DNA from: Lachnotalea glycerini
GTDB taxonomy: Bacteria; Bacillota; Clostridia; Lachnospirales; Lachnospiraceae
Assembly: GCF_003201285.1 (NCBI RefSeq)
Contig: NZ_QICS01000015.1
Span: 22,393 to 86,392, forward strand
Length of the DNA stretch: 64,000 nucleotides
Reading direction: 5' to 3'
A program made the position numbers and the translations under genes. The notes beneath the pieces were generated by a model. That model worked only from the letters and a program-made list of their open reading frames with translations. It made no database searches and was not told the origin of the DNA. Below are positions 8,409 to 18,248 of the stretch, one piece after another. Position 1 is the stretch's first letter. Every line of letters begins with the position of its first letter.

Positions 8409-10844
8409 TTATTCCATGATAGCTGTTACATAATAGGTAGTCTTTCCTTTTTCAAAAGGAATAAGATTGCTGAACATTTCTTTATCATCAACAATCAATT
8501 TTGAAATTCCTTTTTGAGTATTATGTTCATTTTTAATCGAGATATAGTAAATAGCATTACGAAATTCTCTTGTTATTGTAAAATCTCCAAACCCAGAAGG
8601 AACACAAGGATTAATGACAAGACCCTTGTAATCGGGCTGAATACCTAATATATATTGAGATACATTAACAAAAGTCCAGGCAGCGGTACCAGTCAGCCAG
8701 CTATTTTTTGCTTCACCATGAAAAACTGCATCTGCTCCGGCGATCATTTGCGAATATACATATGGTTCCGTGCGATGTATTTCACTGATATCCTCTAGAT
8801 ATGCAGGACACGTTTTTTGGTAAATCTCAAAGGCTCTGTCACCTCTTCCGATTACTGATTCAGCAATGGAAACCCAAGGATTATTATGACAGAAAATTCC
8901 TGCATTTTCCTTATATCCTGGCGGGTAAGAAGAAATTTCACCAAGATTTAGATAATATTTGCTATAAGCAGGTTGAAGCAACATGATTCCATACTTTGTA
9001 TCAAGATGTTCTTTGACAGAGTCTAGTGCTTTCTTGGCAAGACCTTCCTCTACACCTATTCCTGCAAGAACGCAAAAACCTTGAGGCTCAATAAAAATTT
9101 TCCCCTCTGTACATTCGTGTGAGCCTACTTTATTACTGTTAGCATCGTAAGCTCGAAGAAACCATTGACCATCCCAGCCACTTTCCAAGACTGCCTTGTT
9201 CATGGATTCTACGGCTGCTAAAGCACGAACTTCCTCTTCAAAATCATTTAGCTCATGGCAGATAGTGGCGTATTCCTTTCCATATTTTACAAACATTCCT
9301 GCAATAAAGACCGATTCTGCAATAGGACCTTCCGAAGGACCTGTTGTTTGAAAAGACTCACCAGGCTCTTTTGAAAAGCAGTTTAAGTTAAGGCAGTCGT
9401 TCCAGTCAGCACGCCCAATCAAAGGAAGCTTATGTGGTCCTAAATGGGTTAAAGTGTAGTCAAAAGAGCGTCTTAAATGTTCTAATAGGGATGCGGTTTT
9501 ACTTTCGTCGTTGTCAAATGGGACAGTTTCACCTAGTATGGATAAATCTCCGGTTTCTCTTATGTAGGCAGACACACACGCAATCAGCCATAGTGGGTCG
9601 TCATTAAAGCCGCTGCCGATATCTAGGTTACCTTTTTTGGTAAGTGGCTGATATTGATGATATGCGCTGCCATCTTCAAATTGAGTGGAGGCTATATCAA
9701 TGATACGTTCTCTTGCTCTGTCTGGAATTAGATGAACGAAGCCTAGCAAATCCTGGCAAGAATCACGAAATCCCATACCACGTCCTGTGCCTGATTCATA
9801 ATAAGAGGCTGATCGAGACATGTTAAAAGTAACGATACATTGATATTGATTCCAGATATTTACCATTCGACACAGTTTGTCGTCCTTGCAGCTAACGACG
9901 TATTTGGAAAGTAATTGATTCCAGTGATCCTTTAAATTATTCAAAGCTACGGTTACCTGTTCATCGCTTGAATAGCGGCTAAGCATTGCCTTTGCAGGCT
10001 TCTTGTTAATTATATTTAATGATTCCCATTTATCTTCTTCTTTATTTTCAATGTAGCCAAGTACAAATATTAGGCTTTTGGATTCTCCGGGCTTTAGAGT
10101 TATGTTAAAATGGTGGGAACCAATTGGACTCCATCCGCTGGCAATCGAATTGGCAGAGCACTTGCTATTTACTACGGCCGGATCATCCGTTGCGTTGTAT
10201 GCTCCTAGAAATGCATCACGACTGGTGTCAAAGCCGTCAGCCTTTTGATTGGCTGCAAATATGGCATAATGGTTGCGCCGCTCTCTGTATTCCGTCTTAT
10301 GATAGATTTCACTTCCGTCAACTTCAACTTCTCCGATACTTAAATTACGCTGAAAATTTGTCATATCGTCTACCGCATTCCATAAGCAAAATTCAACGTA
10401 AGAAAATAGGGAAAATGTTTTCGTGTCAGTTGAATCATTTGTTAAGAGAACTTGATTGATTTCACAATTATCTTCAAGCGGTACAAAGGCAGTAACGCAG
10501 GCTTTCAGTTTGTTCTTGGAAGAAGTAATTCTGCTGTAACCTAAGCCATGACGGCATTCATAGGAATCAAGCTCAGTCTTGGTTGGCTGCCAGCCCGGAT
10601 TCCATATAGTACCGTTATCATTTATATAGAAATATTTTCCACCGGTATCAGTCGGAATATTATTGTAACGGTAGCGTGTCAGTCTTAAAAGTTTAGCGTC
10701 CTTATAGAAAGTATAACCGCCGCAGGTGTTCGAATATAAGGAAAAGAAATTGTCACAGCCCAAATAGTTAATCCAGGGAAGTGGCGTTTTCGGTGTTGTA
10801 ATTACATATTCTTTTTCGTTGTCATCAAAAAATCCAAATTTCAT
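8409..10844 (-). CDS. Cellobiose phosphorylase (GH94)
   Basis: Phosphorolyses cellobiose to glucose 1-phosphate and glucose in the cytoplasm, saving ATP during growth on cellulose products. The 811 residues match the family length. The N-terminus ([15 protein letters not shown], then [10 protein letters not shown] and [12 protein letters not shown]) closely resembles clostridial cellobiose phosphorylases, and DWND near residues 480-483 contains the general acid Asp. C-terminal GTAAWTFVN and GLVINPCVP are conserved in GH94. It is divergent from lacI and the sugar ABC genes, which would supply its substrate. A chain-length preference for longer cellodextrins cannot be excluded, but the length and N-terminus favour cellobiose. 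Confidence 0.93.
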   Translation of the reverse strand: MKFGFFDDNEKEYVITTPKTPLPWINYLGCDNFFSLYSNTCGGYTFYKDAKLLRLTRYRYNNIPTDTGGKYFYINDNGTIWNPGWQPTKTELDSYECRHGLGYSRITSSKNKLKACVTAFVPLEDNCEINQVLLTNDSTDTKTFSLFSYVEFCLWNAVDDMTNFQRNLSIGEVEVDGSEIYHKTEYRERRNHYAIFAANQKADGFDTSRDAFLGAYNATDDPAVVNSKCSANSIASGWSPIGSHHFNITLKPGESKSLIFVLGYIENKEEDKWESLNIINKKPAKAMLSRYSSDEQVTVALNNLKDHWNQLLSKYVVSCKDDKLCRMVNIWNQYQCIVTFNMSRSASYYESGTGRGMGFRDSCQDLLGFVHLIPDRARERIIDIASTQFEDGSAYHQYQPLTKKGNLDIGSGFNDDPLWLIACVSAYIRETGDLSILGETVPFDNDESKTASLLEHLRRSFDYTLTHLGPHKLPLIGRADWNDCLNLNCFSKEPGESFQTTGPSEGPIAESVFIAGMFVKYGKEYATICHELNDFEEEVRALAAVESMNKAVLESGWDGQWFLRAYDANSNKVGSHECTEGKIFIEPQGFCVLAGIGVEEGLAKKALDSVKEHLDTKYGIMLLQPAYSKYYLNLGEISSYPPGYKENAGIFCHNNPWVSIAESVIGRGDRAFEIYQKTCPAYLEDISEIHRTEPYVYSQMIAGADAVFHGEAKNSWLTGTAAWTFVNVSQYILGIQPDYKGLVINPCVPSGFGDFTITREFRNAIYYISIKNEHNTQKGISKLIVDDKEMFSNLIPFEKGKTTYYVTAIME

Positions 10845-10896
10845 AGTACATTCTCCATTTCGATCGTTATAATAGGGAACTAAATAGTTACGTGTA

Positions 10897-10910
10897 GAAA
10901 ACGATTAAGT
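10897..10910. promoter_or_regulatory. LacI-type operator candidate, phosphorylase side
   Basis: GAAAACGATTAAGT is identical to 11195-11208. The central CG flanked by A/T is typical of LacI-family sites. On the minus strand a TTGACA (10937-10932) places a -10 region on the edge of this site, so binding would block the phosphorylase promoter. Confidence 0.6.
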
Positions 10911-10937
10911 AAAAATCAAATTAGAATCTAATGTCAA
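10909..10937 (-). promoter_or_regulatory. Probable cellobiose phosphorylase promoter
   Basis: Read on the minus strand, TTGACA is followed after 17 bases by TTTTAC. The -35 is perfect and the -10 is weak. The -10 overlaps the operator candidate. Confidence 0.45.
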
Positions 10938-11157
10938 TAGTATAGCTTATAACCCTTTATAAATCAATATACAAGTGATGAAATAAATAAAAAATTCGAT
11001 CAGTCAGATATTACCAAATATCCAAACTATAGTAAAGGTATTCGTAAATTTATCCATTTAATAGTAAAAAAATAAAGAATAAGTATAAATAAAGGATTAT
11101 AAGAGAACTTATTAACTAATACTAGGGTAAAAACAAACAAAAAATATAAAATAGTAC

Positions 11158-11186
11158 TTGCAAAAACATAAATAGTGTTGTATATT
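11158..11186 (+). promoter_or_regulatory. Probable promoter of the lacI-type gene
   Basis: TTGCAA and TATATT are spaced by 17 bases. The second GAAAACGATTAAGT copy begins 9 bases after the -10, covering the expected transcription start. That suggests autoregulation. Confidence 0.55.
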
Positions 11187-11194
11187 TAAATTAC

Positions 11195-11208
11195 GAAAAC
11201 GATTAAGT
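11195..11208. promoter_or_regulatory. LacI-type operator candidate, lacI side
   Basis: The second exact copy of GAAAACGATTAAGT, 298 bases from the first and in the same orientation. Two sites on a divergent control region allow coordinated, possibly looped, repression of both transcripts. The rest of 10911-11157 is AT-rich without other recognisable features. Confidence 0.6.
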
Positions 11209-11322
11209 TAATTAAAACTCTGTTTAAATGGTCGCTTGATGAGTATAATAAACAGGACAATACATACAGAATAAAGCTTTTATTATTGTTAAACCGACAT
11301 TTTTTAAATTGGAGGAGTACAA

Positions 11323-12333
11323 ATGGTATCTATGAAAGATATATCCCTAAAATGTGGGGTGTCAGTGGCAACAGTCAGTAAAGCATTAAATAATCACAGC
11401 GACATTGGAGAATCAACGAAAGAATATATCAAAAAGACAGCAAAGGAAATGGGATATTTTCCAAATTCATCGGCAAGAGCACTAAAGACAAACCGAACTT
11501 ATAACATAGGAGTTTTGTTTGTGGATGAGGCACAAAGTGGATTGACTCATGAATATTTTTCACATGTCTTGGATAGTTTTAAGGTTACTGCAGAACAGAA
11601 TGGATATGATATTACCTTTATCAGCAGACATAATGTACGTAATTCTATGTCGTATTTAGAGCATAGCAGATACAGAGGAGTAGATGGGGTAGTAATAGCA
11701 TGCGTTGATTTTCATGATTCCGAGGTGATTGAGTTAGTAAGCAGTGAGCTGCCAGTTGTGACGATTGATTATACATTTAATAATCGAATAGCAGTTATAT
11801 CAGATAACATAAAGGGTATGAAAGATTTAATTACTTACATATATGATATGGGACATAGAAAAATTGCTTATATACATGGAGCAGATTCCGCAGTTACGCA
11901 AAACCGTGTGGGCAGCTATTATAAAACGTTGGAGAGTCTGGGGATTGCAGTACCGGATGAGTATGTAAAAGAAGGTATTTATCATGATACGGAATCTTCT
12001 GCTATTTTGACCAGAGAGCTTTTAAATTTAAAGGAGCGGCCAACCTGTATTATTTATCCGGATGATTTTTCCTGTATAGGGGGAATCAATATAATTAAGG
12101 AAAAGGGACTTAAGATTCCGGAGGATATTTCAGTTGTCGGTTATGACGGTTTAAGACTTTCGCAAGTATTAGATCCAAAACTTACGACATTAAAGCAAGA
12201 CACAAAAAGTCTGGGAATGCTTGCCGCTGAGAAGCTGATTCATTTAATTGAAAAACCAAAAACAGCGGTAATTGAAAGAATAGTTGTGGAAGGTGAGGTC
12301 CTAAAGGGTGGATCGGTAATTAAAATAGGGTAG
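11323..12333 (+). CDS. LacI family transcriptional regulator of the cellobiose locus
   Basis: A 336-residue repressor. The N-terminal helix-turn-helix SMKDISLKCGVSVATVSKAL is the classic LacI signature, followed by a hinge and a periplasmic-binding-protein-like effector domain (VDGVVIACVDF, ISVVGYDGLRLSQVLDPKLT). GGAGGAG precedes the ATG. It heads the importer genes and is divergent from cellobiose phosphorylase, with matching operator candidates near both starts. The likely inducer is cellobiose or a cellodextrin; this is inferred from context. Confidence 0.9.
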   Translation: MVSMKDISLKCGVSVATVSKALNNHSDIGESTKEYIKKTAKEMGYFPNSSARALKTNRTYNIGVLFVDEAQSGLTHEYFSHVLDSFKVTAEQNGYDITFISRHNVRNSMSYLEHSRYRGVDGVVIACVDFHDSEVIELVSSELPVVTIDYTFNNRIAVISDNIKGMKDLITYIYDMGHRKIAYIHGADSAVTQNRVGSYYKTLESLGIAVPDEYVKEGIYHDTESSAILTRELLNLKERPTCIIYPDDFSCIGGINIIKEKGLKIPEDISVVGYDGLRLSQVLDPKLTTLKQDTKSLGMLAAEKLIHLIEKPKTAVIERIVVEGEVLKGGSVIKIG

Positions 12334-12393
12334 TACCAGTTAAACAATATTAACTGTACAAAAATAAAATAATTAATTAAGGGAGGAAACAAA

Positions 12394-13833
12394 ATGAAGA
12401 AAAAAATGTTGGCGTTAGCACTAGCGGCATCAATGGCAACAGTTTCACTAACAGGGTGTGGTGGATCTTCAACTACAACGACAGAGGCAACTACGAATGA
12501 AGCGACAGATACAGAAAAGGAAACAGAAACCTCAGAGACTGCGGATACAGCAACGGCTACAGACGCAGCAGACGAGGAGGTACCTGAAAATGAGGTGATT
12601 GGAAATACTAACGCAGAAGATGCATTTTATGTATATTGCTGGAATGCAGATGTTATGAATAATGTTATAACATATTTCAATGAAACATATCCAGAGGACG
12701 CAGACCGAATTGTATATGTCAATACAGGTGGAACTGATTTCTATCAGACTAAGATTGATGCTTTATTAGATGATCCTACAAATCCTCAATATCCAGATAT
12801 GATTGCAATGGAAATGGACTATATCATGAAATATACGGATAGTGATTATACACTACCTGTAAGTGAGCTTGGAATAACAGAAGCAGATATGAAAAATATG
12901 TACCAGTATACAATTGATGCAGCGACTGTAAATGGCCAAGTAAAAGGTTTATCTTGGCAGGCTTGCCCTGGGGCTATGATGTATAGAAGAAGTCTTGCAG
13001 AGAAATATCTAGGAACATCAGAACCAGATAAAGTACAAGAGTTCTTTAAGGATTGGGACACTATGCTTGCAACTGGAAAGAAAATTGTGGCAGATTCCAA
13101 TGGAGCAACTAAATTATTTTCAGGTGTAGATGATGTCAAACGAGTTTATCAGGCAGCCAGAGAAACAGCATGGTATGATTCAAACTCAAAGCTGACTGTA
13201 GAAGATACAATGTTAGATTACATGGATTATGCAAAAGCATTACAGGATGCAGGTCTGACAAACGGAACAACTCAGTGGACTGATGAATGGGCAGCAAATG
13301 TTCAAAATGATAACACCTTTGCATATATGGGATGTACCTGGTTCTTACATTGGACTTTAAAGGCTAATTGCGGTGGCACAAAAGCAGGCGAAGGAACTTA
13401 TGGAGACTGGGCTATGTGCGCAGGACCACAGCCATATTACTGGGGAGGTACATGGCTTGGTGCAACAAAGGATTGTTCGGATAAAAATCTTGCCGGTAAA
13501 ATTATGAAAGCAGCAACCTGTGATACAGAAGTAATGAAAAATATTTGCAAGGGATCTTTGGATTATGTAAATAACAAAGAAGCCATTGCTTCCTTAAGTG
13601 AAGAAGGAGTTGGCAAATTTGATTTCCTTGGAGGTCAGGATTTCTTGTCATATTTTTCTCCTCTTGCAGAGGAAATTGAACTTCCTGCTATGTGTGGTGA
13701 AGACTTCTATATTACAACAGCTTTTGATGATCAGGTAACCTCATATGTAAATGGTGACAAAGATAAAGAAACGGCTGTAAAAGATTTTAAGAGTTATGTA
13801 GTTGATTTATATCCTTATTTATCAGCAGAATAA
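12394..13833 (+). CDS. Sugar ABC transporter substrate-binding lipoprotein (cellobiose/cellodextrin type)
   Basis: An extracellular binding protein of 479 residues. The lipoprotein signal ends in VSLTGCGG, so Cys is lipidated and the protein is membrane-anchored. A Thr/Glu-rich linker of about 45 residues follows, then a family 1 solute-binding fold. The pocket region is rich in Trp and Tyr (WYDS, TQWTDEWAANVQ, YYWGGTWLG), as expected for stacking on sugar rings. It is followed by two permeases after a gap with two hairpins. No ATPase is encoded here, so a shared MsmK-type ATPase elsewhere is likely. Confidence 0.9.
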   Translation: MKKKMLALALAASMATVSLTGCGGSSTTTTEATTNEATDTEKETETSETADTATATDAADEEVPENEVIGNTNAEDAFYVYCWNADVMNNVITYFNETYPEDADRIVYVNTGGTDFYQTKIDALLDDPTNPQYPDMIAMEMDYIMKYTDSDYTLPVSELGITEADMKNMYQYTIDAATVNGQVKGLSWQACPGAMMYRRSLAEKYLGTSEPDKVQEFFKDWDTMLATGKKIVADSNGATKLFSGVDDVKRVYQAARETAWYDSNSKLTVEDTMLDYMDYAKALQDAGLTNGTTQWTDEWAANVQNDNTFAYMGCTWFLHWTLKANCGGTKAGEGTYGDWAMCAGPQPYYWGGTWLGATKDCSDKNLAGKIMKAATCDTEVMKNICKGSLDYVNNKEAIASLSEEGVGKFDFLGGQDFLSYFSPLAEEIELPAMCGEDFYITTAFDDQVTSYVNGDKDKETAVKDFKSYVVDLYPYLSAE

Positions 13834-13905
13834 ATATAAATTTACGAGGGGTTTATATAATGAAAGTTTACATAAACTAAAGGATATAAATGCAACATAA
13901 AGCAT

Positions 13906-13942
13906 TATATTATGCCAGTATGATAAGTACTGGCATAATATA
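13906..13942 (+). terminator. Strong hairpin 1 between binding-protein and permease genes
   Basis: A perfect 15-base stem, TATATTATGCCAGTA with TACTGGCATAATATA, around a 7-base loop. No T-run follows, so it is more likely to protect the 3' end of the binding-protein mRNA than to terminate fully. Confidence 0.65.
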
Positions 13943-13954
13943 AATGATCCGAGA

Positions 13955-14011
13955 TTTTAGATATTTTATAATACCAATCAATTATGATTTGGGATTATAA
14001 AATATCTAAAA
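13955..14011 (+). terminator. Strong hairpin 2 upstream of the permease genes
   Basis: A perfect 18-base AT-rich stem (13955-13972 with 13994-14011) with a further imperfect inner stem. It ends about 30 bases before the permease ATG. Together with hairpin 1 it probably lowers permease expression relative to the binding protein. Confidence 0.6.
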
Positions 14012-14040
14012 CAATAAAGGGATAAGGAGAGTAGAGTATT

Positions 14041-15042
14041 ATGGCTGACTTGAGTCAAAAGAGCAATGTAAAGAAGAGAAAAACAGTTGAATACGGCAGA
14101 TATGGGTATTTGTTTATTGCACCTTTCTTCATCGTATATGCAATATTCCAGTTTTGGCCGTTGCTATATACGATATGGATGAGTCTTATGGAGTACTATT
14201 CCAAAGGCTTAAAAGAAATTGGACCTAATTTTGTAGGACTAAAGAATATTGTTAATGCGTTTATTACAACTGAAAATGAAGGAACAGTACTATTTCATAC
14301 ATATACATTCAGGGCACTTGGCAATACAGTTTTTATGTGGATGCTTAACTTTATACCACAAATTCTGCTTTCTTTATTGTTAGCGTCTTGGTTTACCGAT
14401 ACGCGTGTAAAATTAAAAGGACAGGGTATTTATAAAATAACCATGTTTATGCCAAATATTATTACGGCAGCTTCACTAGCTGTACTGTTTTATTCTCTTT
14501 TTAGCATTAACGGTCCAATGACTCAGCTTTTAAGATGGATTGGAGTGATTGGTGAGGGTTATGATTTTATGAAGCATAAGCTTCCAACACAAATATTGAT
14601 TGCTTTTATCCAGTTTTGGATGTGGTATGGAAACACGATGATTGTACTGATTGCCGGAATCTTAGGAATTAATCCCAGTCTGTTTGAGGCTGCAAGAGTA
14701 GATGGAGCAAGCAGCAAACAAATTTTCTTTAGAATTACATTACCTCTTCTTAAACCAATTACTTTATTTGTTTTAGTAACCTCTTCTATAGGTGGTTTAC
14801 AGATGTATGATATTCCTGCATTGTTTAATGTTAGTCAGGGTGGAGACGGACTTCCGGATTTTGCATCCACTACTATTGCCATGTATATTAGAAAGCTGAC
14901 TCTTGCCAGCAAGGATTATGGAAAAGCAGGTGCTGCCTCAGTGGTATTATTTTTAGTAACATTATTAATTAGTCTTTTCTTTTTCTTTATTCTTGGGGAC
15001 AAAGAAGAACGAGTAACTAAAAAAAATAGGAAAGGAGTATAA
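14041..15042 (+). CDS. Sugar ABC transporter permease (MalF type)
   Basis: An inner-membrane permease of 333 residues with about six helices. The start is YLFIAPFFIVYAIFQFWPLL and the EAA loop is EAARVDGASSKQIFFRITLP, which docks on the ATPase. It forms the transport channel with the next gene product. GGAGAG precedes the ATG. Only two bases separate it from the following permease, indicating one transcript. Confidence 0.92.
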   Translation: MADLSQKSNVKKRKTVEYGRYGYLFIAPFFIVYAIFQFWPLLYTIWMSLMEYYSKGLKEIGPNFVGLKNIVNAFITTENEGTVLFHTYTFRALGNTVFMWMLNFIPQILLSLLLASWFTDTRVKLKGQGIYKITMFMPNIITAASLAVLFYSLFSINGPMTQLLRWIGVIGEGYDFMKHKLPTQILIAFIQFWMWYGNTMIVLIAGILGINPSLFEAARVDGASSKQIFFRITLPLLKPITLFVLVTSSIGGLQMYDIPALFNVSQGGDGLPDFASTTIAMYIRKLTLASKDYGKAGAASVVLFLVTLLISLFFFFILGDKEERVTKKNRKGV

Positions 15043-15044
15043 GT

Positions 15045-15953
15045 ATGAGTACACAAGCTGTATTAGATAAAAACATAAAGAAGTCATCTGATACTAAACT
15101 GGAAAGCTTAAGCAGAAATATTAAGAAACAACGAATAGTTCGAAACATAATTTGCATTTTCTTATGTATCATGAGTTTACTGCCTTTTTATATCATGATA
15201 ATTAATTCAACAAGACCAAGTGCAGCGATACAACAGGGATTATCTCTGATTCCGAGTAATCAGTTTCTATCGAATGTAAGAAAATTAATTGTTAAATCAG
15301 CTGGAGTAGGTACTCCTCTTTATAAGGCGATGTTTAACAGTTTGTTTATATCGGTACCTGCAACGTTTTTCGCTGTTTATTTTTCAAGCATGACAGCTTA
15401 TGGAATTTATGTGTATCACTTTAAATTAAGAAAGATTGCCTGGTCCTTTATCCTTGGAATTATGATGATTCCAATGCAAGTTTCTATTATAGGATTTTAC
15501 AAATTTATGATACAGCTCGGTATGAACGATTCTTATATACCGCTTATTATTCCGGCTATTGCTGCGCCATCTACAGTATTTTTTATGAGACAATATATGA
15601 AGACGGCATTACCTTTAGAAATAGTTGATGCTGCAAGAATTGATGGATCAGGAGAATTTAATACTTTTAATACGGTAGTAATGCCTCTCATGAAGCCAGC
15701 AATAGCTACGCAAGCAATATTTGCGTTTATTGCATCATGGAATAATTTGTACACCCCATCTATTATACTGTCTTCTTCGACAAAGTATACATTACCAATG
15801 TTTGTACAGGTGCTTAGAAGCGAGCAGTTTCGTTCGGATTATGGGGTTATTTATGCAGGCTTGCTATTAACGGTACTGCCGTTGTTTGTAGTATATTTTG
15901 CATTATCAAAATATATCATTGCTGGAGTTGCATTAGGTGGAGTAAAGGAATAG
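15045..15953 (+). CDS. Sugar ABC transporter permease (MalG type)
   Basis: The second permease of the importer, 302 residues and about six helices. The EAA loop is VDAARIDGSGEFNTFNTVVM. The N-terminal cytoplasmic tail is long and lysine-rich. It is the last gene of the cellobiose-type operon; a hairpin terminator follows. Confidence 0.92.
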   Translation: MSTQAVLDKNIKKSSDTKLESLSRNIKKQRIVRNIICIFLCIMSLLPFYIMIINSTRPSAAIQQGLSLIPSNQFLSNVRKLIVKSAGVGTPLYKAMFNSLFISVPATFFAVYFSSMTAYGIYVYHFKLRKIAWSFILGIMMIPMQVSIIGFYKFMIQLGMNDSYIPLIIPAIAAPSTVFFMRQYMKTALPLEIVDAARIDGSGEFNTFNTVVMPLMKPAIATQAIFAFIASWNNLYTPSIILSSSTKYTLPMFVQVLRSEQFRSDYGVIYAGLLLTVLPLFVVYFALSKYIIAGVALGGVKE

Positions 15954-15963
15954 TAGAGCAGAT

Positions 15964-15999
15964 AAAAAGTCATTAGCGATATGCTAGTGACTTTTTATC
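15964..15999. terminator. Bidirectional terminator
   Basis: AAAAAGTCA and TGACTTTTT form the stem with inner TAGC/GCTA pairing. It lies between the converging permease and TetR genes and has T-runs in both directions. Confidence 0.8.
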
Positions 16000-16014
16000 T
16001 ATTGTTAGATCCTG

Positions 16015-16617
16015 CTATTTCAGAATGTCAACAATCGTTTTAGTTACAATTGCTTTCATGATGGTATAATCAATACAACTGTGCTTATGATATAAATACT
16101 CATGACAATAATTTTCTACCATATCATATACGATATGCAGTTTCTCATGAGGATGAGTAAAATGATAACCATGAGATGCAAGCACTTGAGTAAGCATTTC
16201 AATCAGATTCTCTTCATAATTTATTATATATTCAGCAATATCAGAATCTTGATACGACATTGCACTAAATTCTTCCTGTGCTTTTGGCGTTGAAAGGTGC
16301 GCAAGAACGATATTATCTATAATTTTAGTGATTGTTTCTTCAAGATCAAAATCTGTAGGGAGTGTTTGCAGCACTGAAAAAATAGCATTACTCATATTAG
16401 TGGCAAAATAATCCCAAACAGCTATAAAAATATCCCTTTTATCAATAAAATAATTATATATAATACCTGTTGAAACTCCAGCTCTTTTAGCAATTTGCGC
16501 AGTATTGGTATTATGATATCCCTTTTCACAGAGCAATTCAAATCCAGCCCTTATTATTTTGTTCTTTTTTTCTATAGAGCGCTTCTGCTTTGGCTCCCGG
16601 ATATTTCTATTTATCAA
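16015..16617 (-). CDS. TetR/AcrR family regulator, divergent from an ABC efflux operon
   Basis: A repressor of 200 residues. The helix-turn-helix is NTAQIAKRAGVSTGIIYNYF, followed by a helical ligand domain. The start is a TTG with GGAGG about 7 bases upstream on the minus strand. It is divergent from the adaptor/ATPase/permease genes, whose promoter is flanked by two nearly identical 21-bp sequences, so it is the probable repressor of that efflux operon. Confidence 0.88.
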   Translation of the reverse strand: MINRNIREPKQKRSIEKKNKIIRAGFELLCEKGYHNTNTAQIAKRAGVSTGIIYNYFIDKRDIFIAVWDYFATNMSNAIFSVLQTLPTDFDLEETITKIIDNIVLAHLSTPKAQEEFSAMSYQDSDIAEYIINYEENLIEMLTQVLASHGYHFTHPHEKLHIVYDMVENYCHEYLYHKHSCIDYTIMKAIVTKTIVDILK

Positions 16618-16691
16618 ATAAGTTCCTCCTTTTCAGATTGTTACCAACAATAAATATCTTTATTTCATTATAGTAGTTTAGTAGTTAAATG

Positions 16692-16770
16692 TAAATATGA
16701 AAAAAAATTCAGATTCTATATTGACAATTTATATTTTCCTGACATATAATAAATATGAAATTTAATTCAG
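16692..16770 (+). promoter_or_regulatory. Efflux operon promoter flanked by 21-bp repeats
   Basis: TTGACA (16721-16726) and TATAAT (16745-16750) are 18 bases apart. Near-identical 21-bp sequences lie at 16692-16712 and 16750-16770, differing mainly at three central bases. Each contains TGAA and TTCA half-sites, fitting a TetR operator pair that brackets the promoter. Confidence 0.6.
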
Positions 16771-16867
16771 GTTATACAATTATTACAAAAAGACAAGACA
16801 AGAGAAGTGAGGCAAGGCTTCGCATCTACTGGTATGTGCATTTTTTGTTGCACGATTGGAGGCAGAT

Positions 16868-18235
16868 ATGAAAAGAAAAAAAGATATTTTGAAAGGATTA
16901 ACGGTTGTCGCCGCCTGTGTTCTTTTGATAGCGGTTTATGTTGTTGTAAGCAACAAACCATTGAAATTGATGACAGAAACTACGACAAAGGGTTCCATAC
17001 AAGAGGTAGTAGACGTAAATGGAGATATTGAAAGTGAAAATACTAAGGTGTACTATTCAAAAGTAACGGCTACAGTTGAACAGCTTACAATTAAAAAAGG
17101 GGACAGTGTTAAAGCAGGGGATCAATTAGTTTTATACGATACAAAGGATTTAGAAACGTCAGTTGAACAAGCTAAATTAGGGACAAAAGCGAGTATGGAA
17201 AGCTATCAGTCCTCTCTTAACAACAATGCTAAAAATAATACAAATTATGCGAATGCGACTACTTCACTAGGAATACTGGAGCAGCAGATAGCAGATGAAA
17301 AGTCATATATTTCAAGTATACAGGAATCTTTGACAAGTGCAAATGAAATAGCTTCTGAAATCACAGCAGTTACATCCCAAATGGCAAGTACGACAGATTC
17401 AAAAGCATTGAAAAAGTTACAAAATAAGTTGGATTCCCTTAATTGCGATTACGATAGCTATGATGTTTCTTCCTTGACAGGAGATTTGGCCTACCACCAA
17501 ACAGAACTATCTCAGTGTCTTACTTCACAGTCTGAGTATAAAGCACAGCAAAAAACGGCAGATGCTAGTTTGATTGACAGTGCAGCTAAAGATCAGCTAA
17601 AGACAGTTGGAGAATCTGCTCAGCTTTCACAAAGTCAGGCGGAGGAGGAACTATCAAAAGCAAATCAGGGAATCGTTGCAGAATTTGATGGTATTATTAC
17701 TGGTTTAGATATTGAGGCAGGCTCTTATGTACCAGAGGGTTCACGACTTCTTGTTTTAGAAAGCAGCAATGAGCTAAAGGTTGTTGTAAATGTATCGAAA
17801 TATGACATTGGAAAGATTGAGTTAGGGCAAAAGGCAGTGGCGAGTGTAGCAGGAAATGAATATGAGGGAAGTGTTAGTAAAATAAGCCGGGTGGCTGATA
17901 CGGATACTTCGGATAAGCCACAGGTTTCAGTTGAAATACATATTAATAATCCAGATGATAAAATATATATCGGATTGGAAGCAGATGTAGATATATATAC
18001 GGAAGAAAAAAATGATATTGTTACAGTTTCTTCCACGGCTGTTTATAGTGATGATGATGGAAATTATTGCTATACGATTGAAAATGGACTTGTGACAAAG
18101 AAATATTTTACAAAGGGAATTGAGTCAGATTCACTGGTTGAGCTAACCGATGGAATAGCGGAGGGAGAAATAGTGATAACAGATTCAATTACCGATGACA
18201 GTGTTGGCAGAAAAGCTTCTGCAATGAAACATTGA
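16868..18235 (+). CDS. Efflux transporter adaptor subunit (HlyD/MacA family)
   Basis: A membrane-fusion-type adaptor of about 455 residues. A single N-terminal membrane helix (LTVVAACVLLIAVYVVVS) is followed by a biotinyl-lipoyl-like half (VKAGDQLVLYDTKDLETSVE), a long coiled coil of roughly 150 residues, the second lipoyl half (GIITGLDIEAGSYVPEGSRL) and a beta-barrel. The ATG at 16868 has GGAGG upstream; the TTG at 16856 overlaps that site. It forms an operon with the next two genes and links the pump to the envelope. Confidence 0.9.
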   Translation: MKRKKDILKGLTVVAACVLLIAVYVVVSNKPLKLMTETTTKGSIQEVVDVNGDIESENTKVYYSKVTATVEQLTIKKGDSVKAGDQLVLYDTKDLETSVEQAKLGTKASMESYQSSLNNNAKNNTNYANATTSLGILEQQIADEKSYISSIQESLTSANEIASEITAVTSQMASTTDSKALKKLQNKLDSLNCDYDSYDVSSLTGDLAYHQTELSQCLTSQSEYKAQQKTADASLIDSAAKDQLKTVGESAQLSQSQAEEELSKANQGIVAEFDGIITGLDIEAGSYVPEGSRLLVLESSNELKVVVNVSKYDIGKIELGQKAVASVAGNEYEGSVSKISRVADTDTSDKPQVSVEIHINNPDDKIYIGLEADVDIYTEEKNDIVTVSSTAVYSDDDGNYCYTIENGLVTKKYFTKGIESDSLVELTDGIAEGEIVITDSITDDSVGRKASAMKH

Positions 18236-18248
18236 GAGGAGATATCAT

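Noticed and set aside
8801..10459. Plus-strand open frames inside the cellobiose phosphorylase gene
   Set aside because: They lie opposite a highly conserved GH94 gene, have no ribosome sites and give no protein-like sequence.
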